A stretch of 64,000 nucleotides of DNA, from positions 1 through 64,000 of the forward strand of contig NZ_VHKL01000001.1 in the NCBI RefSeq assembly GCF_007474605.1, in the 5' to 3' direction. Shown one piece after another: positions 42,531-51,344 of the stretch; the stretch's first letter is position 1; the number at the start of each line of letters is the position of its first letter. Both the position numbers and the translations under genes were made by a program. The notes under the pieces were generated by a model, which was given only the letters and a program-made list of their open reading frames with translations, did not search any database and was not told the origin of the DNA. The DNA is from Rhodoligotrophos appendicifer. GTDB taxonomy: Bacteria; Pseudomonadota; Alphaproteobacteria; Rhizobiales; Im1.

Positions 42531-43717
42531 TAGGTCGGCTTCTTTGCTGGTGTCAGGCCGGACAGCGGCAGGAGCATCTTGGCGATGGTGTTTTTCAGGA
42601 TCTCGTTTGATCCGCCTGCAACTTCATAGGCCTTGGCATCCCGGAGATAGCGCCCGAACGGAGCATTTTCCATGATCCCGTAGGCCCCGCAGATCTGCGC
42701 GGCCTGGGTCGCGACGGCTGTGGCCACCACGGAGGCCTTCAACTTCGCTTCGCTGCTCCACCGCGACACCTGCTGCTTGGTCCCCAGCGCCTCGGTGGCG
42801 CGATAGATCAACAGCCGTGCGGCGTCGATCTCCGTCAGCATGTCGGCGAAATACCATTGGATGCCCTGGAATTCGAGGACCCGCTGGTCGAACGCCACGC
42901 GATCTCGCGCAAAGATCAGTGCTCCTTCGAACGCGGCGCGCGCGATCCCCAGGCTGATGGCCCCCGCCAAGGTGCGCGAATGGTTCAGCACCGTCGCGGC
43001 TTGCCGCACCCCCTTGCCCTCTTCGCCGATGAGATGGTCAGCCGGCAGCCTCACCTCATCGAAGACGACATTCATGTGCGGACCGTTCCGCAGCCCGAAC
43101 GTTGCGGAATTCTCGCCCTCATAGATGGAGACGCCCTTGGCGTCCCGCGGCACGGCGAAGACCGAAACGCCGACATCCGTCTGGGCGAGAATGATGAAGA
43201 ACTCGGCCGCCGACCCCGAGGTGATGAAATGCTTCTCACCCTGGATGACCCATTCCTCGCCATCCTTGCGCGCTTTTGTATCCAGCTTGCGGATGTCGCT
43301 GCCATGGCTCGCCTCGGTCAGCGCATAGGAGGACAGCAGCCCCTCGGCGAAGGCGGGCAGATAGCGCCGTTTGACGCTGTCGCAGCCGAAGGTCCGGAGC
43401 ATCGTCTGCGCCTGGAAGATGGTGATGAGCGAAACGCCCACGGCGGCACTCGCCACCGCCACCTCCTCGCACACCGCCGCTGCATGCAGATAGGTCAATC
43501 CCTCCCCGCCGAATTCTGGCTCCAGCACCACGGTGCTGTAGCCCTGCTTCGCTAGGTCCTTCATGATCTCGACGGGATAGATGTCCTCGCGGTCGATCCG
43601 GTCGCCCTCTGGCGCGATCACGCGCGCAACATAGCTGCGGATCTTCTCCACATAGGCCTCGTCCACCAGCGCGGGCCACAGGGACGCGCTGTCGACGGGA
43701 AGGGTGCCTTGCATCAT
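42530..43717 (-). CDS. Acyl-CoA dehydrogenase
   Basis: A 395-residue FAD enzyme of the acyl-CoA dehydrogenase family: EFGGEGLTYLHAAAVCEEVA, the flavin-binding SSYALTEASHGSDIRKLDTK and WVIQGEKHFITSGSAAEFF, and C-terminal AYEVAGGSNEILKNTIAKML, where Glu of YEVAGGSNE sits in the catalytic-base region of short-chain enzymes. It introduces a double bond into an acyl-CoA. The ATG at 43717 overlaps the DctM stop codon (ATGATG), so it is coupled to the transporter. Confidence 0.9.
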   Translation of the reverse strand: MMQGTLPVDSASLWPALVDEAYVEKIRSYVARVIAPEGDRIDREDIYPVEIMKDLAKQGYSTVVLEPEFGGEGLTYLHAAAVCEEVAVASAAVGVSLITIFQAQTMLRTFGCDSVKRRYLPAFAEGLLSSYALTEASHGSDIRKLDTKARKDGEEWVIQGEKHFITSGSAAEFFIILAQTDVGVSVFAVPRDAKGVSIYEGENSATFGLRNGPHMNVVFDEVRLPADHLIGEEGKGVRQAATVLNHSRTLAGAISLGIARAAFEGALIFARDRVAFDQRVLEFQGIQWYFADMLTEIDAARLLIYRATEALGTKQQVSRWSSEAKLKASVVATAVATQAAQICGAYGIMENAPFGRYLRDAKAYEVAGGSNEILKNTIAKMLLPLSGLTPAKKPT

Positions 43718-44997
43718 CGTCCGTAATCCATTGTTTGGGGAAGCCATGTGGCGAGATCCTGCCAATAGGCGACGGCGTACATCATCAGGATCATCATCAC
43801 GACATAGGGGATGATCGCCTTGGCCATGCTCTCGAACGGGATCTTGCCGATCTGCGAGACGGTGAACAGGTTGATGCCCACCGGCGGCGTGATCTGTGCG
43901 ACTTCGATTGCCAGCACCACGAAGATGCCGAAGGCCAGCGGGTGGATCCCCGCCGCCATGGCGACCGGATAAAGGATCGGGATCGTGATCAGCATCATTG
44001 AAAGCGCTTCGAGGAACATGCCGAGGATGAGGTAGAAGACCACCATCACCGTCAGCACCCCGAAGAAGCCGAGGCCCGACCCGGCGATCACCTCCGTCAG
44101 CGCCTGCGGCACCCGGGTGACCGTTAGGAAATGTGTCATCAGGGCCCCGAAGGCGACCAGCATCAGGATCATCACCGACGCATGTGTGGCCGCAAGCCCG
44201 GCCTTCACGAACTGCTGCCATCCGAGCGTCCGCGTCACGAGCCCGACCATCACCGTATAGACCACGGCGAGGGCGGCGACTTCGGTGGCCGTGGCGACGC
44301 CCGTATAGATGCCCGCGAAGATCAGGATCGGCAGCAGCAGGATCGCGCCTGCATCCAGGGTCGCCTTCAGGATGTCCTTGACGCTGGCCTGCTTGGCGTC
44401 TGGATCGCGCGGATTCATGAAGATCGTATAGACCGCCATGATCAGGGCGAGCATGACCCCCGGAATGACCCCGGCGACGAACAGCGCGCCGATCGACTGG
44501 TCGGTGAGCACCCCATAGAGCAGCAGCGCGATCGACGGTGGAATGAGGATGCCGAGCGTGCCGCCGCCGGCGATGAGCCCGCCGGATCGCGCCAGCGGGT
44601 AGCCGTTGCGCGTCAGCACCGGTATGGCCACGAGCCCGATGGTCGCCGCCGTGGCGACGCTGGAGCCGGAAATGGCCGCAAAGATCGCACAGGCGATGAC
44701 CGTCGCAACGCCCAATCCGCCGCGGATTCCAGAGACGAGGGATGCCGCGAAGGCGAACAGCCTGTCGGACAGCCCCGTCTGTTGCAGCAGCGTCCCTGCG
44801 AGAATGTAGAGTGGCACGGCCAGCAGCACGAAGCTGTTGAGGGCGTTATAGGCCCCGAGCGCCGCATCCTGCAGCAGGTTCGATCCGCCGAGCAGGTAGT
44901 TGCCGAGGAGGGCGCTCACCCCCATGGCCACGAACACCGGCACGCTGCAGGCAAGACAGATGAGGAAGAAGACGATGACGCCTATGGCAATGGTCAT
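43714..44997 (-). CDS. dctM: TRAP transporter large permease DctM
   Basis: A 427-residue 12-helix TRAP large subunit: IAIGVIVFFLICLACSVPVF at the N-terminus, then SVATAATIGLVAIPVLTRNG, GTLGILIPPSIALLLYGVLT and TPPVGINLFTVSQIGKIPFE. These are the conserved DctM motifs. It translocates the substrate delivered by DctP using the sodium gradient. It follows DctQ directly and overlaps the acyl-CoA dehydrogenase gene. Confidence 0.92.
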   Translation of the reverse strand: MTIAIGVIVFFLICLACSVPVFVAMGVSALLGNYLLGGSNLLQDAALGAYNALNSFVLLAVPLYILAGTLLQQTGLSDRLFAFAASLVSGIRGGLGVATVIACAIFAAISGSSVATAATIGLVAIPVLTRNGYPLARSGGLIAGGGTLGILIPPSIALLLYGVLTDQSIGALFVAGVIPGVMLALIMAVYTIFMNPRDPDAKQASVKDILKATLDAGAILLLPILIFAGIYTGVATATEVAALAVVYTVMVGLVTRTLGWQQFVKAGLAATHASVMILMLVAFGALMTHFLTVTRVPQALTEVIAGSGLGFFGVLTVMVVFYLILGMFLEALSMMLITIPILYPVAMAAGIHPLAFGIFVVLAIEVAQITPPVGINLFTVSQIGKIPFESMAKAIIPYVVMMILMMYAVAYWQDLATWLPQTMDYGR

Positions 44998-44998
44998 C

Positions 44999-45538
44999 TT
45001 AGATCACTTCTCCCGATCCCGCTGTGTCGCGGAAGGCGCTGCCATGCATGAAGACCATGAGCAGATCACGCAAGGTTGCGAGGCAGAGAAGCACCCCGCC
45101 CACCACCAGCATCCCTTGCAGCAGCCACATCGGGACCTGCAGGATCGTGGAACTCTTGAAGTTCAGCATCCAGGAGAACGAGACCAGCGTCCACGCCCCA
45201 TAGGTGAAGCCGATGGCGAAGGCGAAGCTCAGCGTAAGGGCGAACACATCCAGGACCACGCGGACCCTTGGTGGGCAGAGGTCTCGCAGGAACGTCACCC
45301 GGAAATGCCCGTCGACTCCCTGCGTCGCGCCGATCCCGATGAACGCCATGGCGATCATCAGATAGATGCTGACCTCGGCGGCCCAGAGCGTGGGAATGCC
45401 GAGGCCGCGAAGGATCACGTCATAGGTCACCGTGAAGGCCAGCAGCCAGGTGATCAGGGTGGCCAGATGGCCTCCCCAATCGCCGAGACGCTCCAAGACC
45501 CTCACCACCGGTGAGGGGGGCCTTTCCGGATCGACCAT
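44999..45538 (-). CDS. dctQ: TRAP transporter small permease DctQ
   Basis: A 179-residue membrane protein with four hydrophobic segments; features of DctQ are DVILRGLGIPTLWAAEVSIY and GATQGVDGHFRVTFLRDLCP. It forms the membrane complex with DctM. One base separates it from dctM and two from dctP. Confidence 0.88.
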   Translation of the reverse strand: MVDPERPPSPVVRVLERLGDWGGHLATLITWLLAFTVTYDVILRGLGIPTLWAAEVSIYLMIAMAFIGIGATQGVDGHFRVTFLRDLCPPRVRVVLDVFALTLSFAFAIGFTYGAWTLVSFSWMLNFKSSTILQVPMWLLQGMLVVGGVLLCLATLRDLLMVFMHGSAFRDTAGSGEVI

Positions 45539-45540
45539 CG

Positions 45541-46548
45541 TTATTCCTTGGCTTCAATCAGGGCCGAGACATCCGAGCTGAGCCCGGCCAGGGTGCTCTT
45601 CAGGAGCGGGGCTGTGGCCTCCTTCCAGGCTGCGAACTCCGGCATGTCAGGCGTCAGGATGGTCACCTCCAACCCGCGATCCCGATAGGCCTTCGTGAGC
45701 TGGTCGATCTCTGCGATGATCGCCTTCCGGTTGGAGTGGCTGGCCTCGTCGACGGCCTTTTCCAGCGCCACCCGGTCTTGCTCGGGCAAGCCTTCGATCC
45801 ATTGCTTGTTCGCAGCCCAGCCCATCATCGTGGTGCCGAGGAAGGATGCCGGCACGAGCACATGCTTCGACACCTCATACATGCGCTGGCTGTCGACGCC
45901 CTGGAAGCCCAGAATAGCGGCATCGACCGTCCCATATTGCATCGCTGAATAGACGTCGGCGAAGGGGATCGTCACGGGGGAACCGCCGAACGAGCGCACC
46001 GCTTCCGCCTGCCCTTCGGAGAACACGCGCACTTTCTTGCCGGCGAAGTCCTGCGGCGTCTTCAGCGGCACCTTCGACACCACTGCGGGAGGTCCGAGAT
46101 CCGCCAGGCCGAGAAGTTCGCTGTTCTTCTCCTCGAACTTCGTCTTCAGCACGTCCATGAGGCCGTTCGGCTTCTCGATGATTTCATCGAGCTGCGCCAT
46201 GGTGAGGCCCGTCGGCGCGTCCATGATCTTCGTGTCCGGCACGGTGCCCGACCAGCCATTGACGGTGATCCAGCCGAACTTCACCTGGCCCATGGGAATG
46301 CCCACCGGCATGTCCTTGTCCTGTGCCAGCTGGCCGCCCGGAAAATGTTGCAGCACGATCGTATTGGGCTGTTCCTTCTTCAGCGCCTCCTCCAGCGCCG
46401 GCACGAATTGACGGACGCCGATATGGTTGGCGCCGCCCCATGTCGCGAGCGGGACCGTCGTCTCTTGCGCCTGCGCCGAAAAGCTCGCCGTGACCAGCAG
46501 CATCGTCGCGGAAATGCCGGCCGCAGCCAGCCCCTTGAAGCGTCTCAT
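45541..46548 (-). CDS. dctP: TRAP transporter substrate-binding protein DctP
   Basis: A 335-residue periplasmic protein with a signal peptide (FKGLAAAGISATMLLVTASF, cleavage near SAQAQE). Mature motifs of the DctP family include FPGGQLAQDKDMPVGIPMGQ, the arginine/aspartate-containing VRVFSEGQAEAVRSFGGSPV, and PFADVYSAMQYGTVDAAILG. TRAP binding proteins of this type take up carboxylates, which fits the acyl-CoA ligase and dehydrogenase genes after it. It follows the MaoC-like gene by 30 bases. Confidence 0.92.
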   Translation of the reverse strand: MRRFKGLAAAGISATMLLVTASFSAQAQETTVPLATWGGANHIGVRQFVPALEEALKKEQPNTIVLQHFPGGQLAQDKDMPVGIPMGQVKFGWITVNGWSGTVPDTKIMDAPTGLTMAQLDEIIEKPNGLMDVLKTKFEEKNSELLGLADLGPPAVVSKVPLKTPQDFAGKKVRVFSEGQAEAVRSFGGSPVTIPFADVYSAMQYGTVDAAILGFQGVDSQRMYEVSKHVLVPASFLGTTMMGWAANKQWIEGLPEQDRVALEKAVDEASHSNRKAIIAEIDQLTKAYRDRGLEVTILTPDMPEFAAWKEATAPLLKSTLAGLSSDVSALIEAKE

Positions 46549-46578
46549 TCCTTCTCCTCCAAATTTTCTGTCTTGGGA

Positions 46579-47067
46579 TTATTTGCCGTCGAAGCGCTTG
46601 ACCATGCGGGTCGCGGTATAGACGAGGACCGCCTCGCTCTTCTGGTTCACCACGGTGTTGATCGCCGTGACGATGCCGCGCCCTGGCTTCGAGGTGGGGC
46701 GGGCTTCGGTGACTTCGCACTCCACATGGATGGTGTCGCCGGCAAAGACCGGTTTGTTGACCTTCAGCTCCATGCCGAGAAATGCGAGCCCCGTATGCTG
46801 CATGACGGATTGCATGAGCAGCCCTTCGGCGAAGGAATAGACCAGCGCGCCGGGGGCAAGCCGCCCTTTGATCAGCGACTCCTTCTCGAGATAGTCGAGA
46901 TTGGTGAACAGCACCTCGAGCATGCCGGTGATGCAGACGAAATTCGTGATGTCCGCTTCGGTGACGGTCCGGCCGACGGTCTTGAACCGGCGTCCGAGCG
47001 TCCATTCCTCGAAGGGAATGCCGAGCCCGACCGTCGGCAGATCTGCCGACCCCTGTGTAACCTGCAT
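46579..47067 (-). CDS. MaoC-like hot-dog-fold dehydratase
   Basis: A 162-residue hot-dog protein: WTLGRRFKTVGRTVTEADIT, then LIKGRLAPGALVYSFAEGLL and the C-terminal FAGDTIHVECEVTEARPTSK with GRGIVTAINTVVNQ. MaoC hydratases add water to enoyl-CoAs. The catalytic Asp/His segment (D-x-N-P-x-H) is not recognisable: the region reads ITNFVCITGMLEVLFTNLDY, so catalysis is doubtful or uses other residues. AGGAG precedes the ATG at 47067. First gene of the TRAP/acyl-CoA operon, with promoter and operator upstream. Confidence 0.85.
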   Translation of the reverse strand: MQVTQGSADLPTVGLGIPFEEWTLGRRFKTVGRTVTEADITNFVCITGMLEVLFTNLDYLEKESLIKGRLAPGALVYSFAEGLLMQSVMQHTGLAFLGMELKVNKPVFAGDTIHVECEVTEARPTSKPGRGIVTAINTVVNQKSEAVLVYTATRMVKRFDGK

Positions 47068-47111
47068 ACGCTCTCCTGGACTGAATCCGGGCCGCTTTCT
47101 GCAGCCTTCTT

Positions 47112-47127
47112 GTTCACAATGATGAAC
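47112..47127. promoter_or_regulatory. Candidate IclR operator
   Basis: GTTCACAATGATGAAC has perfect five-base arms (GTTCA/TGAAC) around six bases. It lies two bases downstream of a good -10 box, where a repressor would block transcription of the MaoC/TRAP operon. The adjacent IclR gene makes IclR the obvious candidate binder. Confidence 0.55.
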
Positions 47128-47129
47128 CC

Positions 47130-47159
47130 AGGATACAAGCTGGTGAATTACTCCGTCAA
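47130..47159 (-). promoter_or_regulatory. Sigma-70-type promoter of the MaoC/TRAP operon
   Basis: On the minus strand TTGACG (47159-47154) and TATCCT (47135-47130) are separated by 18 bases, about 63 bases upstream of the MaoC-like start. It overlaps no gene and is followed by the palindrome at 47112-47127. Confidence 0.55.
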
Positions 47160-47182
47160 GCCACACTTGCGGAGGGGCTCGG

Positions 47183-47923
47183 CTACTCCTCCTCGCCAGC
47201 CATGAATCGCTCGATCTCCGCCTGCAGCGAGGCGACGAGATCTGCAACGCGATCCTCCGTGCGATAGGCTGGACCGGCCACCATCAGACAATATTGGCGG
47301 TCCTTGAGTGGCACCGGGACGGCGATGCCGAGCAGATCTGGAGAATAGCCGTTATTGTTCAGAAACCAGCCGCGTTCCATGGAGGCGGCGATGTCCGCTT
47401 CGACGTCTTCCGCCGTCATCAAGGCCCGTGGTGCAAAACGGATGTAGTCTGATTTTCTCAAGACGGCGGCGCGCTCTTTTGCCGAGACCATCGACAGCAG
47501 GGCTCTTCCGGCCGAGGTCGCATGCAGGGGGACTCTCTGCCCGACCTGGGCGAAATAACGAATGGGTGAGCTTGACTCCACCACCTCGACGAAGACGGCG
47601 CTCATATGCGAAAGCGCCGCAAGCACGGCCGTTTCCCCGGTCTGTGCCGCAATGTTTGAGACCATGATGCGCATGTCCTCTGACAGCGGTCCATCGGCCA
47701 CGATTTCGTGTGCGAGCTTGAGCAGGCGGCGTGTCGGATAATATCCGGCGCGGAATTTTGGCTCGTACAGCAGCCCGCTTTTGCTCAGCGTCTCGATGAG
47801 GTTGAAGGTGCTCGATCGCGGCCAGCCGAAATGATCCGCAATTTCAGAAAGAGTAGCGGGCCGCCGGTGCTCCGAGAAATATTCGAGGATTTGAATGGCG
47901 AATTGAACCTGTTTGACGATCAT
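47183..47923 (-). CDS. IclR family transcriptional regulator
   Basis: A 246-residue IclR regulator. Winged helix: VKQVQFAIQILEYFSEHRRP, TLSEIADHFGWPRSSTFNLI, ETLSKSGLLYEP; the C-terminal ligand domain has YFAQVGQRVPLHATSAGRAL, the usual IclR signature, and GYSPDLLGIAVPVPLKDRQ. It sits immediately upstream of the MaoC/TRAP operon on the same strand and probably controls it. I take ATG 47923; a GTG at 47977 is in frame and neither has a strong ribosome-binding site. Confidence 0.88.
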   Translation of the reverse strand: MIVKQVQFAIQILEYFSEHRRPATLSEIADHFGWPRSSTFNLIETLSKSGLLYEPKFRAGYYPTRRLLKLAHEIVADGPLSEDMRIMVSNIAAQTGETAVLAALSHMSAVFVEVVESSSPIRYFAQVGQRVPLHATSAGRALLSMVSAKERAAVLRKSDYIRFAPRALMTAEDVEADIAASMERGWFLNNNGYSPDLLGIAVPVPLKDRQYCLMVAGPAYRTEDRVADLVASLQAEIERFMAGEEE

Positions 47924-48137
47924 GAAGCAGGCTGGTCTCCGAAGACGGTCCGAAAGCTGTACCTTGCCCTCAGGCACCGGCGAAAGCTTTTTGGCGATGG
48001 CGGGTCACTGCGAAAGATGTTTTCGCACTGTCTCCTGAACACAGGATGGGAACCCGTTTGAGGAAATCACGTTTACTCGGCAAGCCGCGCCATGCCGGGC
48101 AGTCATGGCATCAGCTGTAATCGTCAAACACAGCTCG

Positions 48138-48159
48138 GAACCCCGCTTCGGCGGGGTTC
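48138..48159. terminator. Intrinsic terminator hairpin
   Basis: GAACCCCGC and GCGGGGTTC form a nine-pair stem closed by a TTCG tetraloop. On the plus strand it is followed by TTTGATTT. It lies 11 bases past the stop codon of the secreted protein encoded on the minus strand, so it most simply ends that transcript, although the T-tail favours plus-strand transcription. The rest of 47924-48170 shows no gene. Confidence 0.7.
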
Positions 48160-48170
48160 TTTGATTTCGC

Positions 48171-48626
48171 CTATCCGGGCGACGCGCTCCAGGTGCATTT
48201 GTTCTCGCCCTGGTGTCTCCAATCCTCCCAGAAATGCTCGTCGAGATGCGGGACGATTGTGTAATACGCAGTGTGTTGGCCGGGATGCAGCACGAGAGGG
48301 ACATTTGCGACTTTGAAGTCCCACGGCAGCAGCTGCATCGTATACGGAGTGAGGGGAATCGAGATGGCGCAGGTGGCGGAGACAATTACCGGCCCATCCC
48401 ACTGCGTCCGCTCCACCATGATCACGAGATCACCCTTCTGCGACCGTGGCACGCGCCCGTCGAGCAGGCACACCTGAAGCTTCGCATATTGCGACGTGAA
48501 GACCGTGAACTCTGGTGTCCGGCAGGTCATCGCCGGACTTCTCGTCGTTACGCTTTTCGAGAACGCGAAGGCGCCGCCGCTCAGGCAGGAAACCGCGAGG
48601 ACCACCAGTCCGAAAACTCTCCACAT
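48171..48626 (-). CDS. Secreted protein of unknown function
   Basis: A 151-residue protein starting MWRVFGLVVLAVSCLSGGAF, a Sec-type signal peptide with probable cleavage after AFA. The mature part contains three or four cysteines (MTCRTPEF, LQVCLLDG, SATCAISI, NKCTWS), which could form two disulfides in the periplasm, and a beta-rich pattern ending PGQHTAYYTIVPHLDEHFW. I do not recognise the family. ATG 48626 has GGAG nine bases upstream; an ATG at 48641 is possible. A terminator follows. Confidence 0.6.
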   Translation of the reverse strand: MWRVFGLVVLAVSCLSGGAFAFSKSVTTRSPAMTCRTPEFTVFTSQYAKLQVCLLDGRVPRSQKGDLVIMVERTQWDGPVIVSATCAISIPLTPYTMQLLPWDFKVANVPLVLHPGQHTAYYTIVPHLDEHFWEDWRHQGENKCTWSASPG

Positions 48627-48735
48627 CGCCCATTGCTCCATACGGTGGCCCACCCTGTCCGATTCGATCGAGCAGGAAGTCGATCTTGCCATCATAGGCA
48701 ATGGAAGGAAAAGCTTCCATTGGTTTGCTCGCTCC

Positions 48736-50757
48736 CTAGACCTCCACCGGCTGGAGCAGGGAATCATCGGACGCCGACGCGACGAGGTTTCGTCCCGCCT
48801 TCTTGGCGCGATAGAGCGCATTGTCCGCACGCTTCACCACAGCATCGATATCCGCATCCCCCGACGCGCATTCGGCGACGCCGATGCTGACAGTGACGGC
48901 GATCTGCGCCCTGTCCACGGCAATGGCGAGATCGGCGATCACTTCGCGCAGCTGTTCAGCCAGGACGCAGGCTTGCGCCAGTCCCATCGCCGGCAGCAGC
49001 AGGGCAAACTCTTCGCCGCCGAATCGCGCCATCAGGTCGCCCTGACGGATGCCCGCGCCGATCGCCTTCGCGACGGCCCTCAGCACTTCGTCTCCGGCGG
49101 GATGTCCGTAACTGTCGTTGATCGCCTTGAAGTGGTCGATGTCCAGGAGCAGGAGCGACAGCGGTTGTCGGGTCCGCCGTGCATTGCTGATTTTCTGCGC
49201 TGCCACCTGATAGAACTGCAGCCGGTTCGGGGCGCCTGTTAACATGTCGTGATGGGCGATGTGGTCGAGCGAGGCATTGGCTGCCGTGAGTGCGCGGGTC
49301 TTCTCGGCATTCACCAAGGCCAGCGAGACCGAGGTTGCGAGCGACCCGAGCAGCGCCCGTTCGAGCCGCCCGTCGCTCCTGGCTGTCCCGATGACGATTG
49401 ACAGCACCCCGAGCAGCCGCTCGTTTGCCGTGAGTGGCAGGTGGATCGCTTCACCTTCCGCCCGTTGCTCGATGAACTCGCGGCCATTGCTGATGACGAA
49501 ATTCACCGGATGATCCCGGTCCCGACTGAAATCCGGCATGGCATGGCCATCCGATCCGACGCGTCGGATGTCCCCCTCCTGGGATTCGAGAAGATGGATC
49601 GCGACCTCGATCGCCCCGATGATCTCCGGCAGTCTTTGCGCCAGGATCTGGTTGACCTTGGCGACATCCAGGCTGGCGCTGAGCTCCTGCCCCACGGCAC
49701 CGAAGAGCTTGAGCGCCTCGTCTGACCGCTTGCGATCGGAAATGTCGTAGAAGAAGAAGGCGACGCAGGGATTGTTGTCGAATTCGATGGGGCTCGTGGA
49801 CATGAGCACCCACACGACGCCGCCATCCACCCGCAGCAGCCGCGTCTCCACGTCGCGCAGTCTGTTGCCCGCCCGCGCCTCAGCCAGGGCAAGCCGAAAA
49901 TGCTCGTGATCGAGGAACACGTCAGTGGGCGTGACGCCGCCCATATTGATCTCGGTCGAACGCCGTAATGCCGCCATTGGCGCATTCGCGAAGTAGCATT
50001 TCTCCGTCCGGTCGGCGACGATCATGATGGCCATCGGCGAATAGGTCAGGAGGTCGCGGACATTCCGCTCCATCCGCGCCAGAGCCCCTTCGGCCACGGC
50101 CATTTCCCTGGAGATCTGCGCGATTTCCTTCGACTCGCTGCTCGGCGCTCTGCCGACGGCGGGCCAGCTCGCGAGTCCGGGAAACGGGATGTTCCCGCAG
50201 GCGAAGCCCATGACCCGGTCATTGTCGTCGACATAGGGCAGCAGATAGCGGCACCATGTCGTCGAAACCAGCTTGGGCGCCGAGACCACCTCGCTATAAT
50301 GCGGCTTGCGGTAGACGGCTGCCGCATAATAGCTGGCGGCAAAGAAGATCGAATAGGGCGCATGCTGTGCCAGGGTGCCCACCGTCGATCCCGCTTGGCT
50401 CCCGCCGGCATGGAAGGCGAGCTCCTCACCATAATGCCGGTAGTCCAGATCCGTTTGGTCCGCCCAGAAATCCAGCACCATCATGACCGCGGCTGCGTCG
50501 CCGAAATCCTCGATCCTGCACCGCGAGATATGCGGCAGCTCAGCCCCGTCGCGGTGCTCGTTCCAGACCCGGTTCATGGTGGCGAACCGCGGGTCCGGCA
50601 GGTCCAGGACCACGGGGTTCCAGCACGTCAGAGGGCGCCGGGTTGCAAAATTGCTCAGGATGTCTTCGACAGGCGTGAAATCCTCCGAAATCCACGCGGC
50701 CACGAGCCGACGCATGATCAGCCGCTGTGCCTCGGTGAACTGAGACTTGCGCGTCAA
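48736..50757 (-). CDS. Diguanylate cyclase with PAS and GAF sensor domains
   Basis: A 673-residue multidomain protein. Residues about 30-200 resemble a PAS-like module (LTCWNPVVLDLPDPRFATMN), 230-345 a PAS domain (LLTYSPMAIMIVADRTEKCY ... FFFYDISDRKRSDE), 350-490 a GAF domain, and 510-665 a GGDEF domain with active site GGEEF at 580-584 and an intact inhibitory site RQGD at 571-574. It should make cyclic di-GMP with product inhibition. No transmembrane segment is evident, so it is cytoplasmic. The start shown is TTG at 50757; ATG 50715 is an alternative. Confidence 0.88.
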   Translation of the reverse strand: MTRKSQFTEAQRLIMRRLVAAWISEDFTPVEDILSNFATRRPLTCWNPVVLDLPDPRFATMNRVWNEHRDGAELPHISRCRIEDFGDAAAVMMVLDFWADQTDLDYRHYGEELAFHAGGSQAGSTVGTLAQHAPYSIFFAASYYAAAVYRKPHYSEVVSAPKLVSTTWCRYLLPYVDDNDRVMGFACGNIPFPGLASWPAVGRAPSSESKEIAQISREMAVAEGALARMERNVRDLLTYSPMAIMIVADRTEKCYFANAPMAALRRSTEINMGGVTPTDVFLDHEHFRLALAEARAGNRLRDVETRLLRVDGGVVWVLMSTSPIEFDNNPCVAFFFYDISDRKRSDEALKLFGAVGQELSASLDVAKVNQILAQRLPEIIGAIEVAIHLLESQEGDIRRVGSDGHAMPDFSRDRDHPVNFVISNGREFIEQRAEGEAIHLPLTANERLLGVLSIVIGTARSDGRLERALLGSLATSVSLALVNAEKTRALTAANASLDHIAHHDMLTGAPNRLQFYQVAAQKISNARRTRQPLSLLLLDIDHFKAINDSYGHPAGDEVLRAVAKAIGAGIRQGDLMARFGGEEFALLLPAMGLAQACVLAEQLREVIADLAIAVDRAQIAVTVSIGVAECASGDADIDAVVKRADNALYRAKKAGRNLVASASDDSLLQPVEV

Positions 50758-51053
50758 TGTGAATTTTCCCAGCCTTGCCCCACTCGGACGGCTGGTGCAT
50801 GCCGGCAGGCAAGTCCTGCTCTGGCCTTGTAAGCGATGAGACCTGCCCCGGTGTCGCTAGCCGCCCGAGCAACAGAATAGTTCCATTTTGGTCATGCGTG
50901 AATAGTTTTTCCTGAAAGGCATGAAAATCGATGAATATCGGGCTTCGGGCGTCTCGATATCTATTGATGAGCTGTACACTGATCATTCAGGTTGGCCGCG
51001 CGAGAGTTTCAACGCTGCTTACTTTTTAATCATTCCAATGTTGGAGCGAAGAC

Positions 51054-51316
51054 ATGAATATCACCGGCAAGCGTGTTCTTATAACCGGCGGCTCCGCGCC
51101 GGTGCGCAGCAGGGCATCCTCCGCGAGCCCGTCGCCGATGTCGCGGACGCCACCATTGCCGCCATCGAGAAGGAAGACATGCAGGTCGTCCGCGGCGGCG
51201 AGGCGCGCGCCGCGATGATCGCCTTGAATCGTGGCGATCCTTCGGCCGTCGACCGACGCTTCGCAGAACTCAAGCCATCTTTGGAAGAGGCCGTGCGCGA
51301 TCACACCGCTCTCTGA
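51054..51316 (+). pseudogene. Remnant of a short-chain dehydrogenase gene (internal deletion, frameshift)
   Basis: From ATG 51054 the sequence reads MNITGKRVLITGGS, the N-terminal strand and start of the glycine loop of an SDR oxidoreductase. The frame then runs into nonsense and stops near 51220. From about 51100, a different frame reads VADVADATIAAIEKEDMQVV and on to a stop at 51316, resembling the C-terminal end of SDRs of the DltE-like type. The two pieces are in different frames and the central roughly 150-200 residues, including the catalytic YxxxK, are missing. I infer a deletion of the middle of the gene. Confidence 0.6.
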
Positions 51317-51344
51317 CCAGTCTGCCGGCCGCAATCGGCCGAAC

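Noticed and set aside
40635-42533. 632-codon open frame opposite the hydrolase and acyl-CoA ligase genes
   Set aside because: The longest open frame of the region, but the minus strand carries the ANL motifs and coupled start and stop codons.
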